A stretch of 38,500 bases of DNA, taken from positions 85,001 through 123,500 of the forward strand of contig RPFO01000412.1 in assembly GCA_009746045.1 (NCBI GenBank). Reading direction: 5' to 3'. Below the pieces are notes generated by a model. That model was not told the DNA's origin and did not search any database. It saw only the letters and a program-made list of their open reading frames with translations. A program made the translations under genes and the position numbers. Below are positions 1 through 9,790 of the stretch, piece after piece; the stretch's first letter is position 1, and the number at the start of each line of letters is the position of its first letter. Source of the DNA: Mesostigma viride (taxonomy: Eukaryota; Streptophyta; Mesostigmatophyceae; Mesostigmatales; Mesostigmataceae).

Positions 1-227
1 CCTCGCTGAAATCACAATTAGACTTCTGGAAGTCCCAAGCGCAGAAGAGTTCGGCCGCATCGCAAGTAAAAACAGGAGAGCTCGTGCGCTGCCGTGCCAC
101 GGCGGCTGCAAACGAGCAGATGTTTAATGAGGAAAAGGCGAATCTTGCGGGCACGGCTGCGGAGTTAGACCGCCAGCTGGCAGAGGTCACCGACACGTTG
201 AAGAACGTGCTGGAGTGCAGGAAGGAG
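1..227 (+). CDS. Ankyrin gene, coiled-coil exon (5' end outside window)
   Basis: The reading frame from base 3 is open for 75 codons and ends in GAG before the donor GTAACA. The sequence is rich in Ala, Gln, Glu, Leu and Lys, with heptad-like stretches such as AAELDRQLAEVTDTLKNVLE, which suggests a coiled coil. Without the donor the frame would stop at TGA 252-254. Phase 0 at the 3' end matches the next exon. Confidence 0.65.
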
Positions 228-3200
228 GTAACACAGGCCGAAATGCTGCTCTGAATGGCAGGGCATGCTCCCCCCCCCCCCCTCCTGGATAATGCGAGTT
301 AAGGTCGCACTGTTTTTAGTAAGGCATGAATTAAGGTTTGTGTGGCATAGCATGCAGTGAGGACACTGTGCAGTGCACAGTCCGCTTGGCGCAGTTTTCG
401 CTCTAAACCTTAAAAGCTTCATCCCCCAGTAGCTAGGGTAGAGCTTACAGGGCATATGGGGAGGTTGAGGCCGTCGCACCCTGTGTTCCGTGAGGATGGA
501 CGTTTTGATGGTGAGATGGTTTGTGTTGCTCATTAACAACAAAATAATAAGATGGGGGCTGTCATGTGTTGGCAATCGATGAGTTTAAAAAATCAGAACC
601 CCGCTCACTCTCCCCCCCTGGTCCCCCTTTGTTGTTGCTGTGACGGGCGTGGTGGGGGAGTTCCCCCATTCTTCCTTTTCATTGGGTATGGGGGGGTGGG
701 GCTTGTCTCAAATGTTATATTCAGGGCCCCATGTCACATGTAAATTGGGTTTCATGATCAGTTAACGCGCTGCATCAGTCAGGAGTTCACCCACTGTTTT
801 AATGCCGAAGCCTCACTCCCATGGAGCTGTGTGATCGTTCTTATTGACTGCTGCGATCTGATGCTGTGGTGTCTGTGGTGGTCGGTGGCGGCTGGGCTGT
901 GTGCCGGTGCCTGTGATGGCTATATATGTGCAGGCGCTTCACAAGGCATGCGTGGCGGGCCGTCTGCATGCCGTCAAGCTCCTGGTGGCCGCTGGGGATG
1001 ACCTCAACAACCGGGACAAGGTGAGCTCACCTTGTAGTTGGCTTGATATCTTTTCATAATGGCCGGTTTGCGATTAAAAGGAAGCTCACGGTGAGCTTAG
1101 AGTACAGCCTGATTGGGTACTACTGGTTGGTACTGGCGGGCGCATCCTCAGGGTTTAGCTTTCTAATATCCGTCTATGAATGTTAATAATAATAATAACA
1201 ATAATAATATGTTTTCAGTTGCACCAGGCAGGCTAGTTGCTTTCGCACACTGCTCTGGGCTGTGTCACACACACGATCTGCCAGGTCCTCTCTCCTCTTC
1301 CTATTCCAATTTCTGGAAAAGCAGTTAATGGTTGAAGTCCATGTCAGTCTCTAGGCTAATATCAAGGATTGCTGTTCCCATGCATGCATTATCCCGTGAG
1401 TGGCCGTGCAGAGGTAGCGAATGACCGCTCTTTTCGTGGCATCTTTTTGAGGCATATTTTCGTGTGCAAACCTCGCATGGCACTATAAAATAGTGGTACA
1501 TAGATCCACGAGAAAATATAATGGTTGGCTCATTGCCTTATTATGGCTGCAACCAACTAGATTAACGTGCTGAATTTTTGTCGTTTGACAATGCAGTGGT
1601 CGTGGTTGGCCCGTGTACACGATTGGGCTGTCGTGTATTGCCTATGTATGGTTTCGGCATGGGCAGCAATATCAAGTAAGAGTTAGGGGTGAATGTGACC
1701 GATGCTAGTAATGCTATGGCATGCTTGCTAGTATCAATGTGGTCTCCTATACATTTGTTTTGTTGTGTATAAATGGATGTTTTGCACTAGCTTTTCATTA
1801 GGGCTAATAAGGGCTGATTGGGATGAAACCATTGCTTACCTCGCACGTATATGATGGTGTATGCCATCGCTGGGGCGTGCAGGCGGGGCGTACTGCTCTG
1901 GCCCTGGCGGCAGGTTATGGTCATCTTGACATCCTTTGCTTGCTACTCAGCCACGGCGCTGACAAGGATGCCAAACTCGAGGTTTGTCCGAAGCTGCGCA
2001 ATAGTGACTGGGTTGTTGTGTGCTAAGTTATCTGTAGATGTGTGTGGGATCTCCACCTTGGGCTCTCTATGTTGATGGAACATTGCCGAGGGAGTCAAGT
2101 ATGGTGCAATAAATGCTATATTCCGTTATCTTCTATGTCATTCTCGTTCTTGTTGGTCTCAGGGGCCGTACTTAGGGTGTCTGGGGGGGGTGAAATACCG
2201 GCATCGCATGTCCAATGCGGATTGACATTGGAATGCACGGGCAACTGGCCTTTTCTTTCCAATTTGCGAGATGAGTGTTTGTGGATGGAGCGTGATGCTT
2301 TCTGCTGGCACATGTGGGGTGTATCCTCAATCTATCCGCGCATAAGGGAGATGGCAAGGACTTATGAGCATGCACTCACAACCTCATGGCTTGACTGCCC
2401 ACCTTGATGTTTGTTATAGACAGCAGTACTTTGTAGTGCCTTTCCTTGATGACTTTTCCCCTTTCCGAGCCCTAGTCAAAGTGACAACGAGGATGTGATG
2501 TATGCCCGTTTTTGGAGCCAACCGCCTACTTGGCCACTAGTATAAGGAGCACGGGTCAATAATAGCTAGGACCACAGATATAGGTGAGTTTGGATAATGG
2601 AGCCGATAAGCTGTTCATTTGCATCCTGTTTACTTGATTTGTTGTTCCTGCATCTTCCTTGAAGCTGTTCTCAGTCGGCATGTTCTGCCAGCAACTATTT
2701 GTGCCCCCCTCTTTGATGATAGTTTTCCACTGACGGGAGGAGAGTTTAGGTATCGCACGAGATTCTGCCAATGATTTCGCTCAGGGTGCAAGCTCATATT
2801 TGGATGCACGTGCAGCGACCATGCAGGCAGAAGGCACATGTCTGATGTTGGCCACATCTTCTGGTTGCAACCGTTTGTGGGTTGATGGTGGTTGTTGTCA
2901 TCTGTAGGTTAATTGCACCCCTCGAACGTGCCACACACTTTACACACGCCGTGTGTACATGTATACGCAGGACCCGCTCGAACACAACGCGCTCCACCTG
3001 GCAGCGTTTCGGGGGCGCTTGGACGTGGTGCGCCACCTGCTGGAGCATGAGGGGATGGATGCCAAGGCCCGCGCAGACGTGAGTGGCGGTGTTGTGGTGC
3101 ATGCATGGTGCATGGGTGTGTGGTGGGCATGAGCGGAAACAACTGCATTGACAGCAATACATTTTCCCACAAGTTAGTTGGTTTGTAGATTTTGCTTGTA

Positions 3201-6200
3201 CCCGTTTCTTGCTCGCCGATTTTCATTCACGCTTTCGAATCTTTGCTATCGGCCTCAACGCGCTCTGTACACAGCCTCCTTAACTGGCTGTAGCAATTTT
3301 TTCTTTGGCTGTGCGTGTGTGGCGCTGACAAGATCACAAGCACATGCATCGCACTCAGAACGTTCTGCCTTATATAATCCAAAAACTGTACTGCTTGGTC
3401 GAATAACCACCTGAAGTGGTATCCGGTTCCTGCTGTCGGGACTGGGCTTGAAGAGCTAACATCTTAAGCCCCCCCCCCCAAAAAAAAAATTTCCATTTTT
3501 TCCTTTGCATACTCCGGTACACTTGTGCAACGCGCGCGCTGCATGGTAAAATGGCAAACCTGATTGTAAGGGCGCACTCACACGAATGAAGTGTTTGCCG
3601 CGATTCACTGGTACACCTTGGGGCGCACTCACATGGGTACGGGCGCTAGGGTTTCGGTGCGCGCAGCGCTCGGGGCGTAGTTTCGCTGCCAACTCCCAGA
3701 CTGAAACAAAATGATTCGTCAAGTTTCAATTCATCCTCCGACGTACCCCTGTACGCGAAAAGCTGGGACTTTTCCTCGCGTTTTTCCGCCCAGAGTTCGA
3801 GGTTTTCGCGTACCGTGGTCATGACAAAAATAGCCATTCCGTGCGGGTCCTGCCAGTCGTCGTATGCATCCCACCCCCCTCGTACCATTCTTGTACCTCG
3901 TACTGCCACACCGTGTGAATGCGCCCTTAACGTGGAGCGGTGCCATGCAGCGGGTTGTTGTGGCAACATTGACACCCACCAAGGCTCCATGAATGGCTTC
4001 TAAGCTCTTTCACTTGCCCTTCTTGCGTCGCTATCATTGGGCAGGGATCGAGGGATCTGCTTTTTAAAGCCGCGGAAGGAGGGCAGCTGGAGGTGGTGCG
4101 GTTCCTGCTGGAGGAGAAAGATATGGATGTGGAAGCTAAGGATGATGTGAGTGGATTGCACAAGACAGCTGCATTATCATCAGCATGAACTTGCATGCCG
4201 TGGTCAGCGGCTTCCCCCTCCATTTACCGTCGATTCGTGCCTGCAAAAGAGGGATTACTGTACTCCCTTGCAGCTACTCTAGGTCCTGCGTCCTGCTGCG
4301 AATATCAGTAATCAAACTGCGATGCCTGCAAGTTATTGTAATTTTGATGCCGGTATCATTTTTAAGACATGAAGCCTTCCAAGCATGTCCCTGGCTTTTT
4401 TTCCGTGCAGGTCCCTGGCTAGCTCATATGTAGCAGGCTTTAAATGCCAGGTGTTTTTTTAGTACCCTTAAGTCTAGTGCCTGGCCGCCGCCTGCCTACG
4501 TACGTCTAAGGCCCTCTGGCTGTCTGTCTACGTAATGTCCGCTTTCCACCTCGTAAGCTGAGCGCTTGCATAGTGCAGCCTCCGCAGTTGCTTTCGTGGT
4601 GGCCGGGTGCTGCTGCTCAAGGACAATCAGGCAATGATCGCCGTGGTTCATTTGATTCTACAAGCAGCATGGCCTGCTGTACCCTGCAGACATGCTGTGG
4701 TGGTGCATGCAGTTAGGCGCTTGAGCGGTCGGTGGCAACCATCGGTTCTCGTTGTCTAATTAAGTGCACACCGCCTGTAAGGCGCTTGGCTGTTATTTTT
4801 CGTGGCACGGCTTCTAATGCCTCATTGCTTAGTCATCCCTAGATGTACTATCCATTGAAAAATGACAAGTTACGGGAATGAGACAGGCAACACAATGAAA
4901 GCGCAGGACCCCGCCCTATATACTACCGTATAGTGCCCGCATAGTGCCCGCATTAACTTCTTTACAGCTGTTTGCGTGCCCAAGTCCAACTTGTGCTGAA
5001 AACCTCCAGAATTGGCGTGTTTATAGCGCCATCAGCTTTTGATAAAACCTGGGTTTTACCCAGCTTGAAGCTGAACTTCTGCTTTACAAAACCTTGGTTC
5101 TTGCTTACTATGCGTGTCATTGAATTTGCGTTTGTGGTTCTACTGCGGCCATGCATTTCGTTTCCAATCATCCGAACAGCACGGTATGAGTGTGCTTCAT
5201 CTTGCCGCGGAGGGAGGCCACTTGGCCGTTATTCAGTACCTCCTGCAGGAGAAGGCCATGAATTTGGATGCCATGGATAAGGCAAGTGTCCTAGATTGTG
5301 TCTGGGGTGTTTATGGATAATAAGATAATTGCTTTGCATGGCTAATCAGTACACGCGGTCCACTTGGAGGATGTTTTCTTTGTTGCAGGACTTACTACAT
5401 TTTGCTTGTGATGTTACCTGCATGCGCACGACTTGCTATATTTTGCTTGTGATGCTACCTGCATGCGCACGACTTGCTGTATTTTGCTTGTGATGTTACC
5501 TGCATGCGCACGACTTGCTATATTTTGCTTGTGATGCTACCTGCATGCGCACGACTTGCTATATTTTGCTTGTGATGCTACCTGCATGCTCACGACTTGC
5601 TATATTTTGCTTGTGATGCTACCTGCATGCTCACGACTTGCTATATTTTGCTTGTGATGGTACCTGCAGGCGCACGACTTGCTATATTTTGCTTGTGATG
5701 GTACCTGCAGGCGCACGACTTGCTATATTTTGCTTGTGATGCTACCTGCATGCGCAGGACTTGCTATATTTTGCTTGTGATGTTACCTGCATGCTCACGA
5801 CTTGCTATATTTTGCTTGTGATGTTACCTGCAGGCGCACGACTTGCTATATTTTGCTTGTGATGCTACCTGCATGCGCACGACTTGCTATATTTTGCTTG
5901 TGATGTTACCTGCATGCGCAGGACTTGCTATATTTTGCTTGTGATGCTACCTGCATGCGCAGGACTTGCTATATTTTGCTTGTGATGCTACCTGCATGCG
6001 CACTTTGTTCTTTTGCCACACAGCCCACTCGCTTCTTCATGTCTATCATTCCGTTGTGTCAAGCCCTGTGCGTCTGTTCCTTATTTGTTGCAGCTATTGG
6101 GTCACTGAGTGTGCACAGCTCAACCTAGCGCGAGTGGTGTGTGTTTAAAATGTTCGATTCATCGCTGAGCGCCAGGCGCTGAGTTTTTACCTGCCACTTT

Positions 6201-9200
6201 CCATGGTGTGTCGCGCGGCACCCCGGTTCATATTTACCAGTACGACAGGACCCCACTCCGAGTGGCTGCCGAAGGGGGTCAGGTGGACACCGTAAAGTAT
6301 CTTTTGGAGGACAAGAAAATGTGCTTGGACAGCAAGGACAGGGTGAGTTCTCTTGGCTAGCTGTGTGATGGTAGCATCAATGACATGATGACGTAATAAC
6401 CAAACGTGAGTTGCATGGAAACGCTTCATTCATGCATATCAGTGTCGTCTTCATAGTTACTATGTGGGTATTCGTCGCTCGATGACAATGTGTTATTGTT
6501 CATGCTGATGGTCTGGCCGTTTGATCTTGCATGGGAGGGGAGGAATCCTCTTGCAATGTGTTCCCGATAGCCGCTCCCGATCTCGTGATGTCTTACTATC
6601 TATCACGCTCTAGCTAGCACCTGCCAGTCTTCCATGCAGTAATAGCACAGAGGTATGGCTTGCCATGGTGACTAACTTGATCCGATATAATTATAGCCCG
6701 TGTACATCATCTATGGGAAACTGAATGGGTAGTAGGCCTGGGCCATTCTATAAATGGACTCCCGGATATATAGACAGTGAGTTGGAGATGAACTGCATTA
6801 TTAACAGAAGGGAACTAGTCAATAACGCACCTTAATGCAAGGTGGGTTATGCCTATGGGGGTCAGAGACCAGAGCCATCGAAGTGTATTTTTCAGCCCTA
6901 TGTCTGGCTAGGCATGCAGGATAGCTCTAATTGCAGTTTGTGCCATTCAAATATCGAGACCTTTTGATGTCCTTTATGCCGTTCAGATTCCAGCCACTTG
7001 CGCGCAGGGGCATCCTGGCAAACAAGGTTGTCACAACACTGCAGCTGTCATCCGTAGAGTCTGGGCTTCTTGCTCGCCTGGGAATCCAACATAGATGGAG
7101 CGTAATTGGTTGTACTATCACCATGGTGTAGCCTGACTGTGGCTGGATGCTTGGTACCGCAGTACTTTGATGAAACGTGGCACAGGCTGTCTTAATTTGT
7201 TTGGATTAACTTTTGGTTGTTGGGTATCTCTGTATAACTTATTGGCTGTTGCGGCCAGGTTTCGATCGCAGTGGTTTGATTATTGCCGCCTTGGGCATCT
7301 CAACATATGACTAGATCATATGTCAGCATTAATGCATCTTGGCATCCCCATGCAAATTTATTGCCTCAGCCTGATATGGAAACTAGGAGTGAAGTCATGC
7401 AGGTGTGTCATGGTACAGGAAGACGCTGATCGCAGAGAGTGCATGTATGGGCTGCACGCAGTTAAGAGGATTGGTATTCCTGTGTACCCAGATCCACGGC
7501 AGGATGCATTCCAGTGCCCGCTAACTAATAACGGCGTTGTTCTCACTCGGGCATGTTTTGGCACCATGCCTTCTCACCGTGTGCATGGCGCTTACCGTTT
7601 GACGCTGCAAAACAAGCGACAGTGGGAGCGTAGCCTGCTACACCTGGCGGCGACAGGGTATCACATGAAGACAGTGGCTCGCCGGGCGGCAATCTTGGAC
7701 CCCAGCGTGAGTGCGCTGCCGCCTGCCGGCCCACTACTACAATCACCCACCACAATAACCGACTACAATAACCCAATACAGTGCATCACTCGTTATATAG
7801 TGACCCACTACAGTAACCCCACACAACAACCCACAACTAGGCACTACTATGGCCAATGGTGACCCGTAACACTTAAATTGTTTGGGTTCACTTTGAAATG
7901 CCATACCCCGTATACCAGGATACCAGGTAGTACTACCGATACAGGCCGTACCGATTGAGCACTTTCTCTGGGGGGCCAACTTGTGGTGGCGTGGTGTGCA
8001 TGGTCGAGTACTGGGGAAGCACACCATGTCCCAAGTTGCACGTGGGTTGGTCCCAAGTTGGGATGTCCCAAGTTGCATGTGCTGATGCGCTTGCGCGCTC
8101 TGATTTCATATATAAAGTTGTCGCCCGATCATATTTTCCTTTGGAGTTCAGGATGTGATTGCAATTCTTTCGGGCTGTAGTGGACACTTTTTTTGTGTGA
8201 CATGTGCTAGAAATTGCGTTGCTCCTTGCCCGGCTGCTCTGCATGGTAGCATGGGCCCTACCCACCTATAAAGCTCCAAGGTGTTGCTCACAGCATTGAT
8301 TGTGTGCTACTTTGAGGATATTGTAATTAGAGTCGCAGGGCAGTTCGCCTTTGCTTCACGAATCTCGCTGGTATTCCTTGCGCAGACCGATACTCCTTGC
8401 GCAGGCTGCTATGGCACCGTTTTTGTTGCATGATCCTCACCCAAAAAGATGTGCTATTATCGTGTCATGCCTCCGGCGCATTACTGACTTGAGTTACACT
8501 GTGGATATTTACACTAATAGGCATCTGCCATCCTTGGGCATGAGAGAGTGTGTGACTGCACACCAGCAAGTACCCTGTTGTGCGTACGTCTGTATGTATA
8601 ATATTGTATACTGGCATATCCCATTAGACCGGCCACCATGCTTTTATTAAGCAAAGCAGGAGTGCAGTTAATCAATGGCAACTAATCATTGGGTTATTGG
8701 CGTGTTGCCTTGTTTCCTCTGTGGCTCGCCTGATTCTGCCCGCCTGCGAAAACAGTCAAGTACCGAGACGCAGTATGCCTCTGGACTAGAACGCCAGCTG
8801 GAGCTTGTGAAGTACCTGGTCGAGGACAAGGGCATGGAAGTGGGCGCCAAGCAGAACGTAAGTTCCTGTGCCCCTCTGTACTTGAATCCGTGGAAAATGT
8901 CTTGCATTCTAGTTAGCTGTTCTAATCCTTGCTTCCTGATATGACACTATAAGTGGATGCATGCAATGCCTTTCAATGTTAAGGTTTGTAAGTAGTTGCT
9001 TATTTACCAAGATGATTTAATTAATTTCCCCGTCGTCTAATTTTTTTTCCTTGTATGCACGATCTGTAGAGAAGACGTTTCAGAGATGTAAATAGTTGTG
9101 TTTTGTGTTGCTTCATATTTAGTTCTTGGTAGTGTATCGCTACCGCCAACACTCAGTGCGCGTGCGCATCAGGGCTGTATTACTATGTGGCTGTTCACCA

Positions 9201-9790
9201 ACTCGGCGGGACGTGTGAATGATGTCAAATATATGAGCAAGTCGTCACCTGGTTTCCACTGGCTGTACGCAGCAAACCAGCTGTGAGGATAGCAACGGCC
9301 GTAGTCTAAATCAAAGTGGCCCCTGTACGCAAATAAGAAATTCAGTAAATGGTACTGATGGCTTGGCCCGAAGTCATCTTGTCACATGGAGCTGATAGCA
9401 TAACAAACCCGTATGCAGATTCGTACCAACAGACTGAGCATCATCCGGCATGCTGCCAGATATTCATGCACTCATTATTAGCATGCCTCCATTGGGAGCG
9501 TCACGGCGCCGCGTATGTACAAGAATGTAAATACCCTGATATCCCTGTGCAGTCAGCATGCCCACCTGCCGGCGCCAGGCCATCGTCTGACCTCATCCCA
9601 GCACGTCCTCAATATCATACTAACTGCATGCATGATGTCCTCAACTGTTTCATTAGCAAATAAGGCCATGATCGTGGCGATTGCATTTGACCCTGTTGTG
9701 ACCATGCAGGAAGGCTGCACCCCGCTGCAGCTTGCACGTCGTGAAGGTCGTGATGCGGTCGTCGCATACCTCCGGGAGAAGGAAGCGTGA
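1..9790 (+). CDS. Ankyrin-repeat protein, 3' part of a multi-exon gene
   Basis: Ten exons are supported: 1-227 (frame from base 3), 934-1020, 1883-1981, 2971-3078, 4045-4146, 5180-5281, 6241-6342, 7623-7706, 8756-8857 and 9710-9790. Joined from base 3 they give 363 codons with no internal stop, ending in TGA. The first exon encodes a coiled-coil-like segment and each later exon encodes about one ankyrin unit (28-36 residues), recognisable by LHLAA-type, G-hydrophobic and LL motifs. Every intron is phase 0, so each repeat exon is a removable 3n cassette. Ankyrin stacks bind proteins; nothing here gives the partner, location or catalytic activity. The 5' end lies before the window. Exons 8 and 9 are degenerate repeats. 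The neighbouring LRR-U-box gene converges on it from the other strand. Existence of the gene is very likely; exact splice sites are predictions from frame and motif. Confidence 0.85.
934..1020 (+). CDS. Ankyrin repeat exon 2
   Basis: 29 codons between acceptor TATATGTGCAG and donor GTGAGC. It reads ALHKACVAGRLHAVKLLVAA and then a GDDLNNRDK turn, a near-canonical ankyrin unit with LH.AC..G...V.LL and a terminal D-K that links to the next unit. Confidence 0.85.
1883..1981 (+). CDS. Ankyrin repeat exon 3
   Basis: 33 codons after acceptor GGGGCGTGCAG. It reads AGRTALALAAGYGHLDILCL then LLSHGAD, one of the best ankyrin matches in the gene (TAL.LAA..GH...LLL..GAD). The donor is GTTTGT, weak but in phase with the following exon. 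Confidence 0.85.
2971..3078 (+). CDS. Ankyrin repeat exon 4
   Basis: 36 codons between acceptor GTATACGCAG and donor GTGAGT. Contains NALHLAAFRGRLDVVRHLLE, a canonical ankyrin helix pair, followed by HEGMDAKARAD. Base composition is strongly GC-rich compared with the flanking introns. Confidence 0.9.
4045..4146 (+). CDS. Ankyrin repeat exon 5
   Basis: 34 codons between acceptor CATTGGGCAG and donor GTGAGT. Contains DLLFKAAEGGQLEVVRFLLE and then EKDMDVEAKDD, the same length and layout as the units on both sides. Confidence 0.9.
5180..5281 (+). CDS. Ankyrin repeat exon 6 (followed by a GC donor)
   Basis: 34 codons after acceptor TCCGAACAG. Contains VLHLAAEGGHLAVIQYLLQE and ends AMDK. The expected boundary after AAG is followed by GCAAGT, a classic GC-AG donor; no GT lies at the conserved unit end. 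Without splicing the frame stops 14 codons later. Confidence 0.88.
5389..6003 (+). repeat. 41-bp minisatellite, 15 head-to-tail copies
   Basis: Exactly 15 units of 41 bp with no spacers. The core reads GACTTGCTATATTTTGCTTG followed by TGATG and a variable TACCTGCATGCGCAC. Variation is confined to a few positions (C/T/G after GATG, T/G in GCATG, G/T in GCGC, final C/G) and is mosaic among copies, as expected from unequal exchange. It lies 107 nt downstream of exon 6, inside intron 6. Each unit starts with GACTT; the first follows TTTGTTGCAG and units 10, 14 and 15 follow GCGCAG, so these starts resemble 3' splice sites. The period is not a multiple of 3, so it is not coding. Confidence 0.95.
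6241..6342 (+). CDS. Ankyrin repeat exon 7
   Basis: 34 codons between acceptor ATATTTACCAG and donor GTGAGT. Contains TPLRVAAEGGQVDTVKYLLE and then DKKMCLDSKDR. A second AG eight bases downstream (GACAG) would break the phase, so the upstream AG is chosen. Confidence 0.88.
6343..7622 (+). other. Ankyrin gene intron 7
   Basis: A 1280-nt intron, longer than its neighbours. A further ankyrin exon was sought here and not found; the stretch after CGCGCAG near 7008 is not ankyrin-like in any frame. Nothing else recognisable. Confidence 0.5.
7623..7706 (+). CDS. Ankyrin repeat exon 8 (short, degenerate)
   Basis: 28 codons between acceptor AACAAGCGACAG and donor GTGAGT. The first helix is canonical (SLLHLAATGYH) but the second (ARRAAILDPS) lacks the LL..GAD end and is about six residues short. 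The acceptor has little pyrimidine tract, so its exact position is less certain. Confidence 0.7.
7707..8755 (+). other. Ankyrin gene intron 8, with short degenerate repeats
   Basis: The first part (about 7729-7845) is a degenerate repeat of about 14 bp built on CACTACAATAACCC. Around 8028-8078 the decamer TCCCAAGTTG occurs three times, and near 8376-8405 CCTTGCGCAG occurs twice. No gene is evident. Confidence 0.6.
8756..8857 (+). CDS. Ankyrin repeat exon 9 (degenerate first helix)
   Basis: 34 codons between acceptor GCGAAAACAG and donor GTAAGT. The second half is typical (LELVKYLVEDKGMEVGAKQN), but the usual TPLHLAA is replaced by TQYASGLER. Length and phase match the good repeats, so this looks like a decayed but retained unit. 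Confidence 0.75.
8858..9709 (+). other. Ankyrin gene intron 9
   Basis: An 852-nt intron with no recognised feature on either strand apart from T-rich stretches near 9041-9050. Confidence 0.5.
9710..9790 (+). CDS. Ankyrin gene terminal exon
   Basis: 26 codons plus TGA after acceptor TTGTGACCATGCAG. It reads GCTPLQLARREGRDAVVAYL and then REKEA, a final ankyrin unit truncated after its second helix by the stop codon. Confidence 0.88.
   Translation, partial: EGCTPLQLARREGRDAVVAYLREKEA

Larger units (their letters stand above)
228..5179 (+). other. Ankyrin gene introns 1-5
   Basis: Five introns (706, 862, 989, 966 and 1033 nt). They show no second gene, RNA gene or complete mobile element on either strand. 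Visible structure is limited to short low-complexity stretches: C-rich runs near 270-284 and 610-630, a (AAT)n-like stretch near 1187-1210, and a C-run/A-run pair at about 3470-3490. Small open frames inside them have no recognisable protein features. Confidence 0.6.

Noticed and set aside
5389-6003. CRISPR array
   Set aside because: Units are contiguous with no unique spacers, and the context is eukaryotic introns.
6927-7131. Extra ankyrin exon after CGCGCAG
   Set aside because: No frame gives the ankyrin helix motifs and no in-phase donor follows.
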